Part shown: positions 54,934-63,924 of the stretch, piece by piece
How positions within the stretch are numbered: the stretch's first letter is position 1
Layout: each line of letters opens with the position of its first letter
Assembly: GCA_002786165.1 (NCBI GenBank)
Contig: PEQK01000004.1
Span: forward strand, 47,609-111,608
Direction: 5' to 3'
Length of the DNA stretch: 64,000 bases
DNA from: Legionella sp.
GTDB lineage: Bacteria > Pseudomonadota > Gammaproteobacteria > Legionellales > Legionellaceae
Position numbers and translations under genes: made by a program
Notes under the pieces: generated by a model
Told to the model about the DNA's origin: nothing
The model's database searches: none
Seen by the model: only the letters and a program-made list of their open reading frames with translations

Positions 54934-55959
54934 ATGTCAAATTGTAATCAGATTTTAGCGAATGATGCCAAGTTGGTTTGTCAGGCTGTGGATCTGACTT
55001 CACTCAAAAATACGAAAATTCTCCTTACGGGTGCTTCAGGTTTACTGGGCTTACATTTTTTGGCGTCACTTCGATACGCAAAGCAAGTGCAGAGAATCGA
55101 GATACAACTAATCGCGCTTGCTTTTTCGCCGCCCGATGCATTTTTGCAAGAACTTACTCGAGATGGTTTTTGTCAACTTATCCAGGGAGATCTAACAGAC
55201 TCACGGTTTTTAGAGAGCCTCGAAGAATTTGATGTTATTATTCATGCCGCTGGGTACGGTCAACCAGGGCGCTTTACGGCAGACCCAGTTCGTACCTTGG
55301 GGCTAAATACAAGTGTTACCCTGACTCTTGCTAAGAAATTAAAAAAAGGTGGCCGATTTTTATTTATGAGTTCAGCAGAAGTATACACCGGCTTGTCAAA
55401 CCCACCGTTTAGTGAAGAGCAAATTGGTACCACAAACACGGAACACCCGAGATCATGCTACATAGAGAGCAAACGGGCGGGTGAAGCGATAGGATTCGCT
55501 TTTCGAAAAATGGGGGTTGATTTTAAGGCAGTCCGAATTTCACTCACTTACGGCCCTGGGACTCGCAATGGTGATACTCGGGTCGTAGGAATGTTGATTG
55601 ATAAAGGCCTCAAAGGCGAGATTCAATTAATGGATTCTGGTTCTGCCCGTAGAGCAATGCTTTATGTTTCGGATGCGATGGTGATGCTGTGGAATATTTT
55701 ACTCAATGGAAAACAAGGCCTTTACAATGTTGGCGGAAAAACCGAAGTTTCGATTTTCGAACTAGCCGAACGAATCGGTAAACAGCTTTCGGTTGGTGTA
55801 AAAAAATCACATGAAGATAGTTTGGAGGGGGCTCCAGAACAAGTTCACTTGGACATGCGTCGTTTTGAGAATGAGTTCAAGTATCGAGAGTGCGTTGATC
55901 TTGATCGAGGCCTTGCACAAACCATTCAATGGCAGCTTGAAGGAATAAATAAATTATAA
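54934..55959 (+). CDS. NAD-dependent epimerase/dehydratase (extended SDR)
   Basis: 341 aa. The NAD loop LLTGASGLLGLHFL (~residues 31-44), the catalytic Ser region FMSSAEVYTG and YIESKRAGE (YxxxK, ~178-182) are intact. RRAMLYVSDA and YNVGGKTEVSIFELA fit nucleotide-sugar epimerases or dehydratases. It starts a run of co-directional genes (SDR, GT2, membrane protein, E1 alpha, E1 beta). The exact substrate is unknown. A role in reducing or epimerising the sugar made by the gmd/colD set is possible. Confidence 0.8.
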   Translation: MSNCNQILANDAKLVCQAVDLTSLKNTKILLTGASGLLGLHFLASLRYAKQVQRIEIQLIALAFSPPDAFLQELTRDGFCQLIQGDLTDSRFLESLEEFDVIIHAAGYGQPGRFTADPVRTLGLNTSVTLTLAKKLKKGGRFLFMSSAEVYTGLSNPPFSEEQIGTTNTEHPRSCYIESKRAGEAIGFAFRKMGVDFKAVRISLTYGPGTRNGDTRVVGMLIDKGLKGEIQLMDSGSARRAMLYVSDAMVMLWNILLNGKQGLYNVGGKTEVSIFELAERIGKQLSVGVKKSHEDSLEGAPEQVHLDMRRFENEFKYRECVDLDRGLAQTIQWQLEGINKL

Positions 55960-55974
55960 AAAGGGAAATGCTCT

Positions 55975-56682
55975 ATGAAAGTCACTCTATTAGTTCCTAC
56001 GCTCAATGAATATGAGTCAATGATTCAAATCATGCCCTTAATTGATAAAAAATGGGTCGACCAAATTCTAGTTGTTGATGGTGGATCTACCGATAAGACA
56101 GTCGAGTGGTCTCAAGCTCAAGGTTATGATGTTTATATCCAAAAAGCACCAGGTTTGCGCCAAGCCTATCGCGAATCGCTTGAGTACGTGAAAGGTGATG
56201 TCATTATCACATTTAGTCCCGATGGAAATTCTCTTGCCGATCGCATTCCTCCCTTGGTTGATAAAATGCGAGAAGGATACGACATGGTGATTGTTTCTCG
56301 TTATCTTCCACCGGCAAAAAGTCAAGATGATAGTTTCATTACGGGCTTTGGTAATTGGTTTTTTACTAAACTAACAAACGTTCTACATACGGGTCATTAC
56401 ACAGATGCATTTGTGATATTTCGTGCCTATAAGAAAAAGCTTCTCATAGATCTTCATGTACTAGTAGATGAGGAATACAAGACCCCTGAAAAATTGTTCA
56501 AAACAAGAATTCCAATTGAACCACTGCTTTCGATTCGCGCTGCTCGACATGGTTGCAACGTTAGTGAAATTCCTGGTGATGAGCCTGCTCGTATTGCAGG
56601 CATCAGAAAACTTCAAGTGTTCCGCTGGGGCGCAGGGTTTCTTTATCAAATTTTGCGCGAAGTATTTCCTCGCAAACATTAG
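55975..56682 (+). CDS. GT2-family glycosyltransferase
   Basis: 235 aa of the dolichyl-phosphate-mannose-synthase-like GT2 type. VTLLVPTLNEYESM opens the nucleotide-binding fold, VVDGGSTDKT provides the first Asp motif (~33-42), and SPDGNS takes the place of the DxD (~82). No C-terminal membrane spans. It likely charges a lipid carrier or adds a sugar in surface glycan assembly, perhaps feeding the GT-C-like protein next to it. Confidence 0.82.
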   Translation: MKVTLLVPTLNEYESMIQIMPLIDKKWVDQILVVDGGSTDKTVEWSQAQGYDVYIQKAPGLRQAYRESLEYVKGDVIITFSPDGNSLADRIPPLVDKMREGYDMVIVSRYLPPAKSQDDSFITGFGNWFFTKLTNVLHTGHYTDAFVIFRAYKKKLLIDLHVLVDEEYKTPEKLFKTRIPIEPLLSIRAARHGCNVSEIPGDEPARIAGIRKLQVFRWGAGFLYQILREVFPRKH

Positions 56683-56741
56683 ACATTTATCCACTCAAAA
56701 AAAGTTCAGTAATCACTGTAATAAGTAAAGGAGCGGTTCAT

Positions 56742-58388
56742 ATGTTCATGATTAAAATAAAAGATAACAAGTTAGTAAAATGGGTTCCTTTACTTGTGAT
56801 TTTTGTTGGTTTTTTTACCTATTGGTATTATTTTGCACTTGCTCATTCAATTGAAATTTGGACTAAAGCATCAGATGCGCCGCTCATGGGATTTGCCCAA
56901 GCAGTGAACATTGATTTTTGGCTTAGAACCTCAGGTGTTCGAGCGCTTTCTCAAGCACTCTATTACCAGCCAGGTTTGCCATTTCAGTTTGCCTGTTGGA
57001 TTCTCTATCGACTTGCCTATTTTGGCCAGACCGCTAGCCCGATTGCATTATTCAAACTCTCAATTCAAAACCCGGCGCCATTTTGGATGGGTATGCAGAT
57101 CACGGCTCTTCTTCTCTCTTTGCTTTCGTGTTTTCTTATCTGGAAAAAGGCAATTCAGTATGGAGTAGTGACAGCGATTGCAGCTACTCTTGTTTTTTAT
57201 TGTTCAATTTCTGCTAGTCGTTTTGGGTTTAGCGAATTGTTTAACGAGAGTTTTACTTTACTTTTTGCGGTTATCTATTTTTTTACGGCACTCTCATTTT
57301 TGAAAGCGGAAGAGTCTCGTCGTTGGCGTTGGTTAATAGCCTCAGGAATTGTCGCTGGCTTTTTATATCTTCATAAGATGAATTACGTGGTTTGGGGTTT
57401 TGCTCTCTTACCCGCAATTTTTACACTAACGGTGTTGAATCAAATTACTTGGAAAAAGGCAACTTGCTACGGAGCAGCCTATCTTGCGATTTTGGTAGCC
57501 GTGATCATCGTTTTTGGTCACATTTTATTAGGATCGATTGGTTTTGAGCATATGATCCACGCACATAAAGAAATCTTTATGTCGAGCGGAATTTATGGCA
57601 ATGGACCGAAAACCATCGTTAATTTGAGCGCAATGATTTTCAATGCCTCACTTATATTTAGGGGCGAAGAAAGGCATCTATTTTTACTAACGGGCCTATT
57701 TCTGATCCTTGGTTTTGTTTACTTTCTCATAAATTTACGACGTCGTGAATGGTTAATAAATAATTTACCTGAATTGGTTTTATTAACAGCGGCAACGGTC
57801 GGGACGACTCTCTCTTTGATTAAACATTATCAGCCTCATTATACTGTCTCCGTTGCTGCCCTTCTTCCATTTTGGATTCTATGGTTAGCGCGTAACCGCT
57901 ACAAAGCTTGGATCTTCATCTCCATTCCGATAATATTGACAGGCATGTATTTAGGGGCGACCTCACATATGACGGTACGTGCGCAAGACTTATTGAGGCA
58001 GACCAGAATGCAGGCAGATGAGAAGATAGTATTAGCAATGCCTATGGAGCCTGGGCAGATCCGATTCTGGTTTTATCGATATACAGCGCCAATCTATCAA
58101 CGATTATTCATACTTGATTTTTCTGGATTAAATAAACTTCAATATGTGGTAAATGAAATTCAGGGACTACAATATTCCGCCTCGCCATACCATACAGGAA
58201 AACACTCTGATAGTGGTTTTACAAATGTTAAAGACACGCCATGGCGTTATTTTGTGCTACATAAAAACGATAACTGGATTAATTGGAAAGAATATGCTTG
58301 GTTAAAGTCTCCAATGGTTAAAAGAACTGAACTCAGAGAAACTGTTGTATACGAAAACTTAAACCCTAATAAAAGTGGAGTTCTCTGA
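56742..58388 (+). CDS. Polytopic membrane glycosyltransferase-like protein (GT-C/GT39-like)
   Basis: 548 aa with about ten hydrophobic spans and a soluble C-terminal ~110 residues. The first periplasmic loop contains AVNIDFWLRTSG, and the general layout suits lipid-linked-sugar transferases of the GT39/GT83 class. No single diagnostic motif. AAAGGAG precedes the ATG. Follows the GT2 gene, a common pair for lipid-phosphate-sugar donors. Confidence 0.6.
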   Translation: MFMIKIKDNKLVKWVPLLVIFVGFFTYWYYFALAHSIEIWTKASDAPLMGFAQAVNIDFWLRTSGVRALSQALYYQPGLPFQFACWILYRLAYFGQTASPIALFKLSIQNPAPFWMGMQITALLLSLLSCFLIWKKAIQYGVVTAIAATLVFYCSISASRFGFSELFNESFTLLFAVIYFFTALSFLKAEESRRWRWLIASGIVAGFLYLHKMNYVVWGFALLPAIFTLTVLNQITWKKATCYGAAYLAILVAVIIVFGHILLGSIGFEHMIHAHKEIFMSSGIYGNGPKTIVNLSAMIFNASLIFRGEERHLFLLTGLFLILGFVYFLINLRRREWLINNLPELVLLTAATVGTTLSLIKHYQPHYTVSVAALLPFWILWLARNRYKAWIFISIPIILTGMYLGATSHMTVRAQDLLRQTRMQADEKIVLAMPMEPGQIRFWFYRYTAPIYQRLFILDFSGLNKLQYVVNEIQGLQYSASPYHTGKHSDSGFTNVKDTPWRYFVLHKNDNWINWKEYAWLKSPMVKRTELRETVVYENLNPNKSGVL

Positions 58389-58389
58389 T

Positions 58390-59391
58390 ATGTCAAATAC
58401 CTTGTTTGAAGATACTGTATTTATAAAAAAAAAACATACGACAGATAATGTAGATGCAGTAAAGCGACTTTATGGAAAAGTAGCGCTTATCCGAAAGACA
58501 GAAAAGCGTATTGCCGAAATCTATCCAACGGATAAAATTAAAAGTCCGGTGCACCTATCAATTGGCCAAGAGGCAATCTCAGTTGGAGTCTGCGACGCAC
58601 TTGAACACCATGACGTTGTTTCCGGGACTTACCGTAGTCATGCCATGTACTTGGCTAAAGGTGGTGATTTAAAAGCTATGATGGCTGAGTTGTATGGAAA
58701 ATCTACTGGCTGTTCTTCCGGTCGAGGTGGATCAATGCACTTGATTAGTCCTGAAGAAAACATTCTCGGCACTTCTGCGATTGTTGGAACAACCATTCCC
58801 CTTGGAGTAGGATATTCCATGGCGCTCAAGAAACAAAAAAAACCAGGCATCGTTGCTATTTTTATGGGTGACGGAGCAACCGAAGAAGGTGCATTTTATG
58901 AGAGCATTAACTTTGCGGCCCTTCACAAACTTCCTGTTTTATTTGTTTGCGAAAATAACTCTTACGCAATTTATACTCATCTTAAAAAGCGTTGGTCCTC
59001 GCCGAAAATTTGTGATCGCGTTGCCGGCTTTGGTATTCCTACCCATCGTATTGAAAATGGCGATATTTTTGCGATTCGAAATCATGTGGCGGAAGTAAAA
59101 CAGCTCATTGAGAAAGGCAATGGACCTTATTTTCTTGAATGTTTAACGTATCGTTGGACTGAACACGTTGGGCCAAACGAAGATTTCAACCTCGGATATC
59201 GCACACGAGATGAAATGACTGTCTGGGAAAATAATGATCAATTTGAGTATCTACGTCATTTATTATCACCTGATCTTCGCAAGCAGATCGACCAGGAGAT
59301 TGATCAGAAAATTGAGAGCGCGCTTCAGTTCGCTGAAGAGTCACCTTTTCCAGATTGTAAGGAGCTTTTTGATAATGTCTACGCAAATTAG
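58390..59391 (+). CDS. TPP-dependent dehydrogenase E1 component, alpha subunit
   Basis: 333 aa from the ATG at 58390 behind GGAG. HLSIGQEAISVGVCDAL, YRSHAMYLAKGGDLKAMMAE, SSGRGGSMHLIS and the TPP-binding GDGATEEGAFYESINFA (~155-171, then NNSYAIYT) define PDH/acetoin-dehydrogenase E1 alpha. It overlaps the E1 beta gene by 17 bases. No E2 or E3 gene is near, which is odd for a catabolic complex and suggests a biosynthetic C2-transfer role in the sugar locus. Confidence 0.88.
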   Translation: MSNTLFEDTVFIKKKHTTDNVDAVKRLYGKVALIRKTEKRIAEIYPTDKIKSPVHLSIGQEAISVGVCDALEHHDVVSGTYRSHAMYLAKGGDLKAMMAELYGKSTGCSSGRGGSMHLISPEENILGTSAIVGTTIPLGVGYSMALKKQKKPGIVAIFMGDGATEEGAFYESINFAALHKLPVLFVCENNSYAIYTHLKKRWSSPKICDRVAGFGIPTHRIENGDIFAIRNHVAEVKQLIEKGNGPYFLECLTYRWTEHVGPNEDFNLGYRTRDEMTVWENNDQFEYLRHLLSPDLRKQIDQEIDQKIESALQFAEESPFPDCKELFDNVYAN

Positions 59392-60445
59392 TCAATCCAC
59401 CCGTTCACTCAAGTTCGTTGAAGCGCTCAATGAGGCGGTCACACAGGAAATGGAAAGAGATCCAAATGTTTTTGTGATGGGGCTTGATGTTGATGATCCG
59501 AAATCTATTTTGGGCTCAACTTCTGGCATGCTTGAAAAATTTGGTTCAGATCGAATTTTTACGACGCCTCTTTCGGAAGATGCGATGACGGGTATAGCAA
59601 TTGGAGCGGCGGTTGCTGGAATGCGTCCAATCCATGTGCATATTCGAGTCGACTTTCTTATGTTGTGCATGAATCAACTCGTAAACATCGCGGCTAAAAG
59701 TCATTACATGTTCGGCGGTAGGGTTAAAGTCCCCTTGGTCATTAGAAGCATTATTGGAAAATCTTGGGGGCAAGGGGCACAGCATTCTCAGGCGCTCCAA
59801 TCAATGTTTATGCATGTTCCAGGCCTTAAAGTTGTCATGCCATCGAACGCTTATGACGCAAAAGGATGTTTGCTTGCAGCGATTCGAGATAATAATCCGG
59901 TAGTTTTCCTTGAACATCGACTGCTCTATGAAGTTCCGAGCCTAGTTCCAGAAGAACAATACGTAGTTGATTTTGGTAAAGCTCGTGTTTGTACCAGCGG
60001 AAATGATCTGACGATCGTTGGTATCTCTTTGATGCAATTAGAGTGCATGAGAGCGCATGAGTTGCTATTAGAGCAAGGAATTCAATCTGAAATAATTGAT
60101 CCAATCTCACTTGTGCCACTCGACATTGAATCGATTATTCAATCAGTGAGGAAAACAGGTCGCCTACTCGTGGTTGATAATGCATGGACTAATTGCGGTG
60201 CAAGCGCCGAAATTATCGCGCGCGTAGCCGAAGCGCTTGCTGATCAAAAACAAATTCAATTTAAGCGTATTGGGTTTGCACCGACCAGCTGTCCGCCCAC
60301 ACCGAATCTAGAGAAGGTCTTTTACCCTGATTCAGCAATGGTAGCAAATACAGCCTTCGCGATGGTTCATCCCGGTAAAACATGGGAAGCAGATGCTTCT
60401 CGGTTTGATCGATCTAAGACAAATCCATTTCGTGGACCGTTTTGA
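59375..60445 (+). CDS. TPP-dependent dehydrogenase E1 component, beta subunit
   Basis: 356 aa from the ATG at 59375 with AAGGAG. FVEALNEAVTQEMERDPNVF, RIFTTPLSEDAMTGIAIGAA, GQGAQHSQALQSMFMHVPGL and FLEHRLLY are E1 beta features. It should pair with the alpha subunit to form the active site. Its 3' end overlaps the convergent colD-like gene by 32 bases. The typical PDH partners are missing. Confidence 0.88.
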   Translation: MSTQISQSTRSLKFVEALNEAVTQEMERDPNVFVMGLDVDDPKSILGSTSGMLEKFGSDRIFTTPLSEDAMTGIAIGAAVAGMRPIHVHIRVDFLMLCMNQLVNIAAKSHYMFGGRVKVPLVIRSIIGKSWGQGAQHSQALQSMFMHVPGLKVVMPSNAYDAKGCLLAAIRDNNPVVFLEHRLLYEVPSLVPEEQYVVDFGKARVCTSGNDLTIVGISLMQLECMRAHELLLEQGIQSEIIDPISLVPLDIESIIQSVRKTGRLLVVDNAWTNCGASAEIIARVAEALADQKQIQFKRIGFAPTSCPPTPNLEKVFYPDSAMVANTAFAMVHPGKTWEADASRFDRSKTNPFRGPF

Positions 60446-61610
60446 TTGAGTCTACAATTTTCTTAAGGTAGGCTAACTCTTCACAGATATTGAATTGATG
60501 GTTACCAACAAAAAACGCATTATCATGTATGCGATCTGCATTTTTGAGGGTTCCATGAATTTCATGATCAATCCATTGAATTACGGGGTTGCGGGTAAAA
60601 TTACCAGCGACGACCGGACGGCATTCAATATTGTTTTTCATTAATATGTCAGTTAGCTGTTTGCGGGTGAAGTTCGCCTCATCAGTCAGGGTGAGAGCGA
60701 AACCAAACCAACTGCTTTTACCAATTTCTTTTTGAATTTTAAAACGGTGGTCATTTCTAAAAAGCTCTTGAAAGAAATCCGCATTCTTACGACGTTCTTC
60801 CACAAAATGAGGCAGTTTTTCAAGTTGCTTAAGGCCAATCGCACCACTCATTTCTAATGGACGCAGGTTATAGCCCGGGATCACAAATCTAAATGATTCG
60901 AAAAATGGATCATCGCTTAAGGTCCCACAAATGTGATTTGATTTCGGTAAGCCACGAGTCCAGCCGTGTGAACGAAGTGACACTAGAATTTGAGCTAGTT
61001 CGGCATCATCGGTAACGATCATGCCTCCTTCCATGGTTGAAATGTGATGACTGAAAAAACAGCTAAAAGTGCCCATAATGCCAAAGGTACCGGTTTGCTT
61101 ATTTTGGTAAGTTGCACCCATAGATTCGCAGTTGTCTTCGATCAGGGTGATGGGGCGAGTACCAATAAGTTGTTTAATGGCATGGAAATCGTTTGAGTTC
61201 CCCAAAAGATTAACGGCCATGATCATGCGAGTGTTGTCAGTGATCGCATTTTTAAGCGCGACAAGGTCATAATTGAGAGTTTCCGGGTCAATATCAACAA
61301 ACTTAAGCCTAAGACCGTACTGAGAGCATGGATAGTAAGTAGTAGACCAAGACACGGCAGGAACAATGACTTCATCACCGCGAATTAACCGGTCTTTAGA
61401 TCGAAACATAAGTGCAGCGACTGCAAGAAGGTTTGCGGAAGAGCCAGAATTAACCATCACACAATATTCACTACCGGTATACTTTGCGAATGCCTTTTCA
61501 AAGCGAAATACATTTTCGCCCATGGTGTAGTTTCCAGAGCTAACCACAGATTGGATTGCATCTAGTTCTGATTGATCCCAAGTGCTACTTGCTAAACGAT
61601 ATTTTTCCAT
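60414..61610 (-). CDS. colD: ColD-like GDP-4-keto-6-deoxymannose 3-dehydratase
   Basis: 398 aa of the DegT/StrS aminotransferase fold. At the place of the PLP lysine it has His (FFSHHISTMEGGMIV, ~residue 187), the mark of ColD and RfbH 3-dehydratases, which remove the C-3 hydroxyl instead of transaminating. RSHGWTRGLPK, IPGYNLRPLEMSGAIGLKQL and SSWFGFALTL match ColD. With Gmd next door the product would be GDP-4-keto-3,6-dideoxymannose. It is the last gene of the gmd-colC-colD unit, four bases after the SDR. Confidence 0.87.
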   Translation of the reverse strand: MEKYRLASSTWDQSELDAIQSVVSSGNYTMGENVFRFEKAFAKYTGSEYCVMVNSGSSANLLAVAALMFRSKDRLIRGDEVIVPAVSWSTTYYPCSQYGLRLKFVDIDPETLNYDLVALKNAITDNTRMIMAVNLLGNSNDFHAIKQLIGTRPITLIEDNCESMGATYQNKQTGTFGIMGTFSCFFSHHISTMEGGMIVTDDAELAQILVSLRSHGWTRGLPKSNHICGTLSDDPFFESFRFVIPGYNLRPLEMSGAIGLKQLEKLPHFVEERRKNADFFQELFRNDHRFKIQKEIGKSSWFGFALTLTDEANFTRKQLTDILMKNNIECRPVVAGNFTRNPVIQWIDHEIHGTLKNADRIHDNAFFVGNHQFNICEELAYLKKIVDSIKTVHEMDLS

Positions 61611-61614
61611 AATG

Positions 61615-62547
61615 CTACCTTTTGTTTGACAAAAACTGATTTACATAATAATCACAGGTCAATTTCAGACCTCTTTCTAACGACGTATGAGCCGTCCAGC
61701 CCCACCTGGTCAAGTGCGTTGTATCGACGATTTTTCGAGGCATGCCTGATGGTTTGGTCATATCGTGAATAAACTTTCCCGTATAATGTAAAACCTTGGC
61801 AACCAATTCGTAATATTCGTTGATAGTGTTTTCGATACCATTGCCTGCATTCGCGAGGTCTGGAAGTGTTTCAAAGTTATCGACCGCGCGCCAAATACAG
61901 TCAGCGAAGTCTGCAGCAAACATAAATTCGCGTTTTGCGAGACCATCGCCCCAAATCTCCACGGCAGGGAGATTTGCCTTTTGAGCGGCATAAACTTTCG
62001 AAATAATAGCTGCCACTAAATGTGAGTTTTGTGAATCAAAGTGGTCATAAGGGCCGTAAAGATTAGAGCCAATCAAAGTCTTATATTTCATTGATGGCGA
62101 TTCTTCAAGAATATATTGGCAAAGACGTTGAGCTACGATGCGTGAAAGTGCATAGCCTTCGTTTGTGGGTTCGAGAGCGCCTGTGAGGATACTCCTTTCC
62201 TGCATCGGCATGGAAGTCTCACGAGGGTACATGCAAGAACAAGAAAGGTTTAAGAAGTTTTGACAGCCTTGCTGATAGGCAGTCATGATTAAATTGCGAT
62301 GAATATCGATATTCTCGATTAAAAATTTAACTGGATTACGAATATTCGCGTGAATTCCGCCCACTACTCCTGCCGAATGGATAATAAGATCAGGTTTATA
62401 TTTGGCAATATAAGTTTCTACTTGGTCTCGTTTAAGGAGATCAAGTTCACTTCGTATAGGGGCGAGAACATCATGCATTTTAGATCTTTGATGATCGAGT
62501 AAATGCTTTCCAAGCATACCGCCGCCGCCAGTGATTAGGACCTTCAT
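61615..62547 (-). CDS. GDP-L-fucose synthase / ColC-like epimerase-reductase
   Basis: 310 aa. [14 protein letters not shown] is the NADP loop; [12 protein letters not shown] and [18 protein letters not shown] are the GDP-fucose synthase/ColC hallmarks. The catalytic YxxxK reads YALSR, an Arg in place of Lys (~residue 136), unless alignment shifts it. It would epimerise and reduce the keto sugar from Gmd or ColD. With ColD present, ColC (GDP-L-colitose synthase) is more likely than Fcl. Overlaps gmd by four bases. Confidence 0.82.
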   Translation of the reverse strand: MKVLITGGGGMLGKHLLDHQRSKMHDVLAPIRSELDLLKRDQVETYIAKYKPDLIIHSAGVVGGIHANIRNPVKFLIENIDIHRNLIMTAYQQGCQNFLNLSCSCMYPRETSMPMQERSILTGALEPTNEGYALSRIVAQRLCQYILEESPSMKYKTLIGSNLYGPYDHFDSQNSHLVAAIISKVYAAQKANLPAVEIWGDGLAKREFMFAADFADCIWRAVDNFETLPDLANAGNGIENTINEYYELVAKVLHYTGKFIHDMTKPSGMPRKIVDTTHLTRWGWTAHTSLERGLKLTCDYYVNQFLSNKR

Positions 62548-63626
62548 GAAACACCTAGGCTAATGAGATCATTCGAAGAAGTCTTAACTCTTTTTCCGTG
62601 ACCAAGCTCGGAATCGATCATTTCATGAATCAATTGCTTAAATGATGTCTTGTGATGCCATTTTAATTGATTTCTAGCTTTGCTCGGATCACCTAAGAGA
62701 ATGTCAACTTCAGTTGGACGGAAATAAGCGGAGTCAACTTTAATTAAAGTTTCTCCAGTCAACTCGTCAATTCCTCTTTCGTCAACGCCAGTTCCGCTCC
62801 AAATGATCTTACGTCCTACATGCTCGAAGGAAAGCTCTACGAATTCACGAACTGAATGCGTTTCGCCAGTTGCGAGCACATAGTCGTCAGGTGTTTGCTG
62901 TTGCAGCATGAGCCACATTCCATAAGCGTAGTCGCGAGCATGTCCCCAGTCACGTTGAGCGTTTAAGTTCCCGAGGTAGATGCATTTTTCGAGACCTTTT
63001 TCGATAGCAGCTACTGCACGAGCAATTTTACGAGTAACAAAGGTTTCTCCACGGATTGGACTTTCGTGATTAAACAGAATTCCACAAGAAGCGTGCATAC
63101 CATACGCTTCTCGATAATTGACAGTGATCCAGTGGGCATAAAGTTTTGCTACCCCATAAGGACTTCGTGGATAAAAAGGAGTTGTTTCTTTTTGTGGGGT
63201 CTCCTGCACTTTCCCGAAAAGCTCGGAAGTAGACGCTTGATAAAAACGCACCTTATCTTGAATTTTGAGAATTCGAATTGCCTCTAAAATACGAAGTGGG
63301 CCCAATGCATCTGCATTGGCAGTGTACTCTGGTGTTTCAAAACTTACAGCCACGTGACTCTGAGCACCCAGGTTATAGATCTCATCTGGCTGAACTTCTT
63401 GAATAATGCGAATAAGGTTAGTAGAGTCGGTCAAATCGCCGTAGTGTAAAAAAAACTTTGCATCAGGTTCATGGCGATCCGTATAAAGGTGAGAGAGTCG
63501 CCCTGTATTGAATGATGACGATCGTCTTTTAATGCCATGAACAATGTAGCCTTTTTTTATGAGTAATTCTGAGAGGTATGCGCCGTCTTGGCCAGTGACT
63601 CCGGTGATTAATGCTATACGCGTCAT
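62544..63626 (-). CDS. gmd: GDP-mannose 4,6-dehydratase
   Basis: 360 aa. [20 protein letters not shown] (NADP loop), [15 protein letters not shown], the [20 protein letters not shown] catalytic region and [10 protein letters not shown] (YxxxK) are diagnostic. It turns GDP-D-mannose into GDP-4-keto-6-deoxymannose, the branch point to fucose, colitose and related sugars. AGGAT precedes the ATG at 63626. First gene of the reverse unit. Confidence 0.96.
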   Translation of the reverse strand: MTRIALITGVTGQDGAYLSELLIKKGYIVHGIKRRSSSFNTGRLSHLYTDRHEPDAKFFLHYGDLTDSTNLIRIIQEVQPDEIYNLGAQSHVAVSFETPEYTANADALGPLRILEAIRILKIQDKVRFYQASTSELFGKVQETPQKETTPFYPRSPYGVAKLYAHWITVNYREAYGMHASCGILFNHESPIRGETFVTRKIARAVAAIEKGLEKCIYLGNLNAQRDWGHARDYAYGMWLMLQQQTPDDYVLATGETHSVREFVELSFEHVGRKIIWSGTGVDERGIDELTGETLIKVDSAYFRPTEVDILLGDPSKARNQLKWHHKTSFKQLIHEMIDSELGHGKRVKTSSNDLISLGVS

Positions 63627-63720
63627 AGGATGAATCCTTTCTTAAACTATGGTCTTAAACTATAGAGCCTCTTGCAAAATTCACAAAAGCGCATGATTTT
63701 ATGAGGTGCTGAACCTTTTT

Positions 63721-63743
63721 AAAAAAGATCGACAATCTTTTTT
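63721..63743. terminator. Hairpin AAAAAAGAT / ATCTTTTTT
   Basis: A 9-bp stem with a 5-base loop. On the plus strand it ends in T6. The stem is A/T only apart from one G-C pair, so the terminator would be weak. Confidence 0.4.
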
Positions 63744-63807
63744 ATTTATGATCAAATTTGCTTGCGACGGCGAATTGAATCAATAAATAACAAGGGATGT
63801 TTGCAAG

Positions 63808-63924
63808 ATGCACAATACCAGGGAAAGGCTATCAAGCTATTGGGGGCAAATCAAGGATTTTTTGTTTTCTCCAATCGAAGAGGAAATTGGTTCTTTAACA
63901 AACCCCAATAACGAGTTTTATTGA
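63808..63924 (+). pseudogene. N-terminal fragment of an IS5-like transposase
   Basis: Reads MHNTRERLSSYWGQIKDFLF, then SPIEEEIGSLT, and stops after NEFY. The 'Lx..EEExGxLT' pattern recalls the start of IS5-group transposases. Too short for certainty; downstream sequence keeps no clear frame. Confidence 0.4.

Noticed and set aside
60414..61610. PLP sugar aminotransferase (perosamine synthase type)
   Set aside because: The residue at the PLP-lysine position is His within SHHISTMEGG, as in ColD-type dehydratases, so amination is unlikely.
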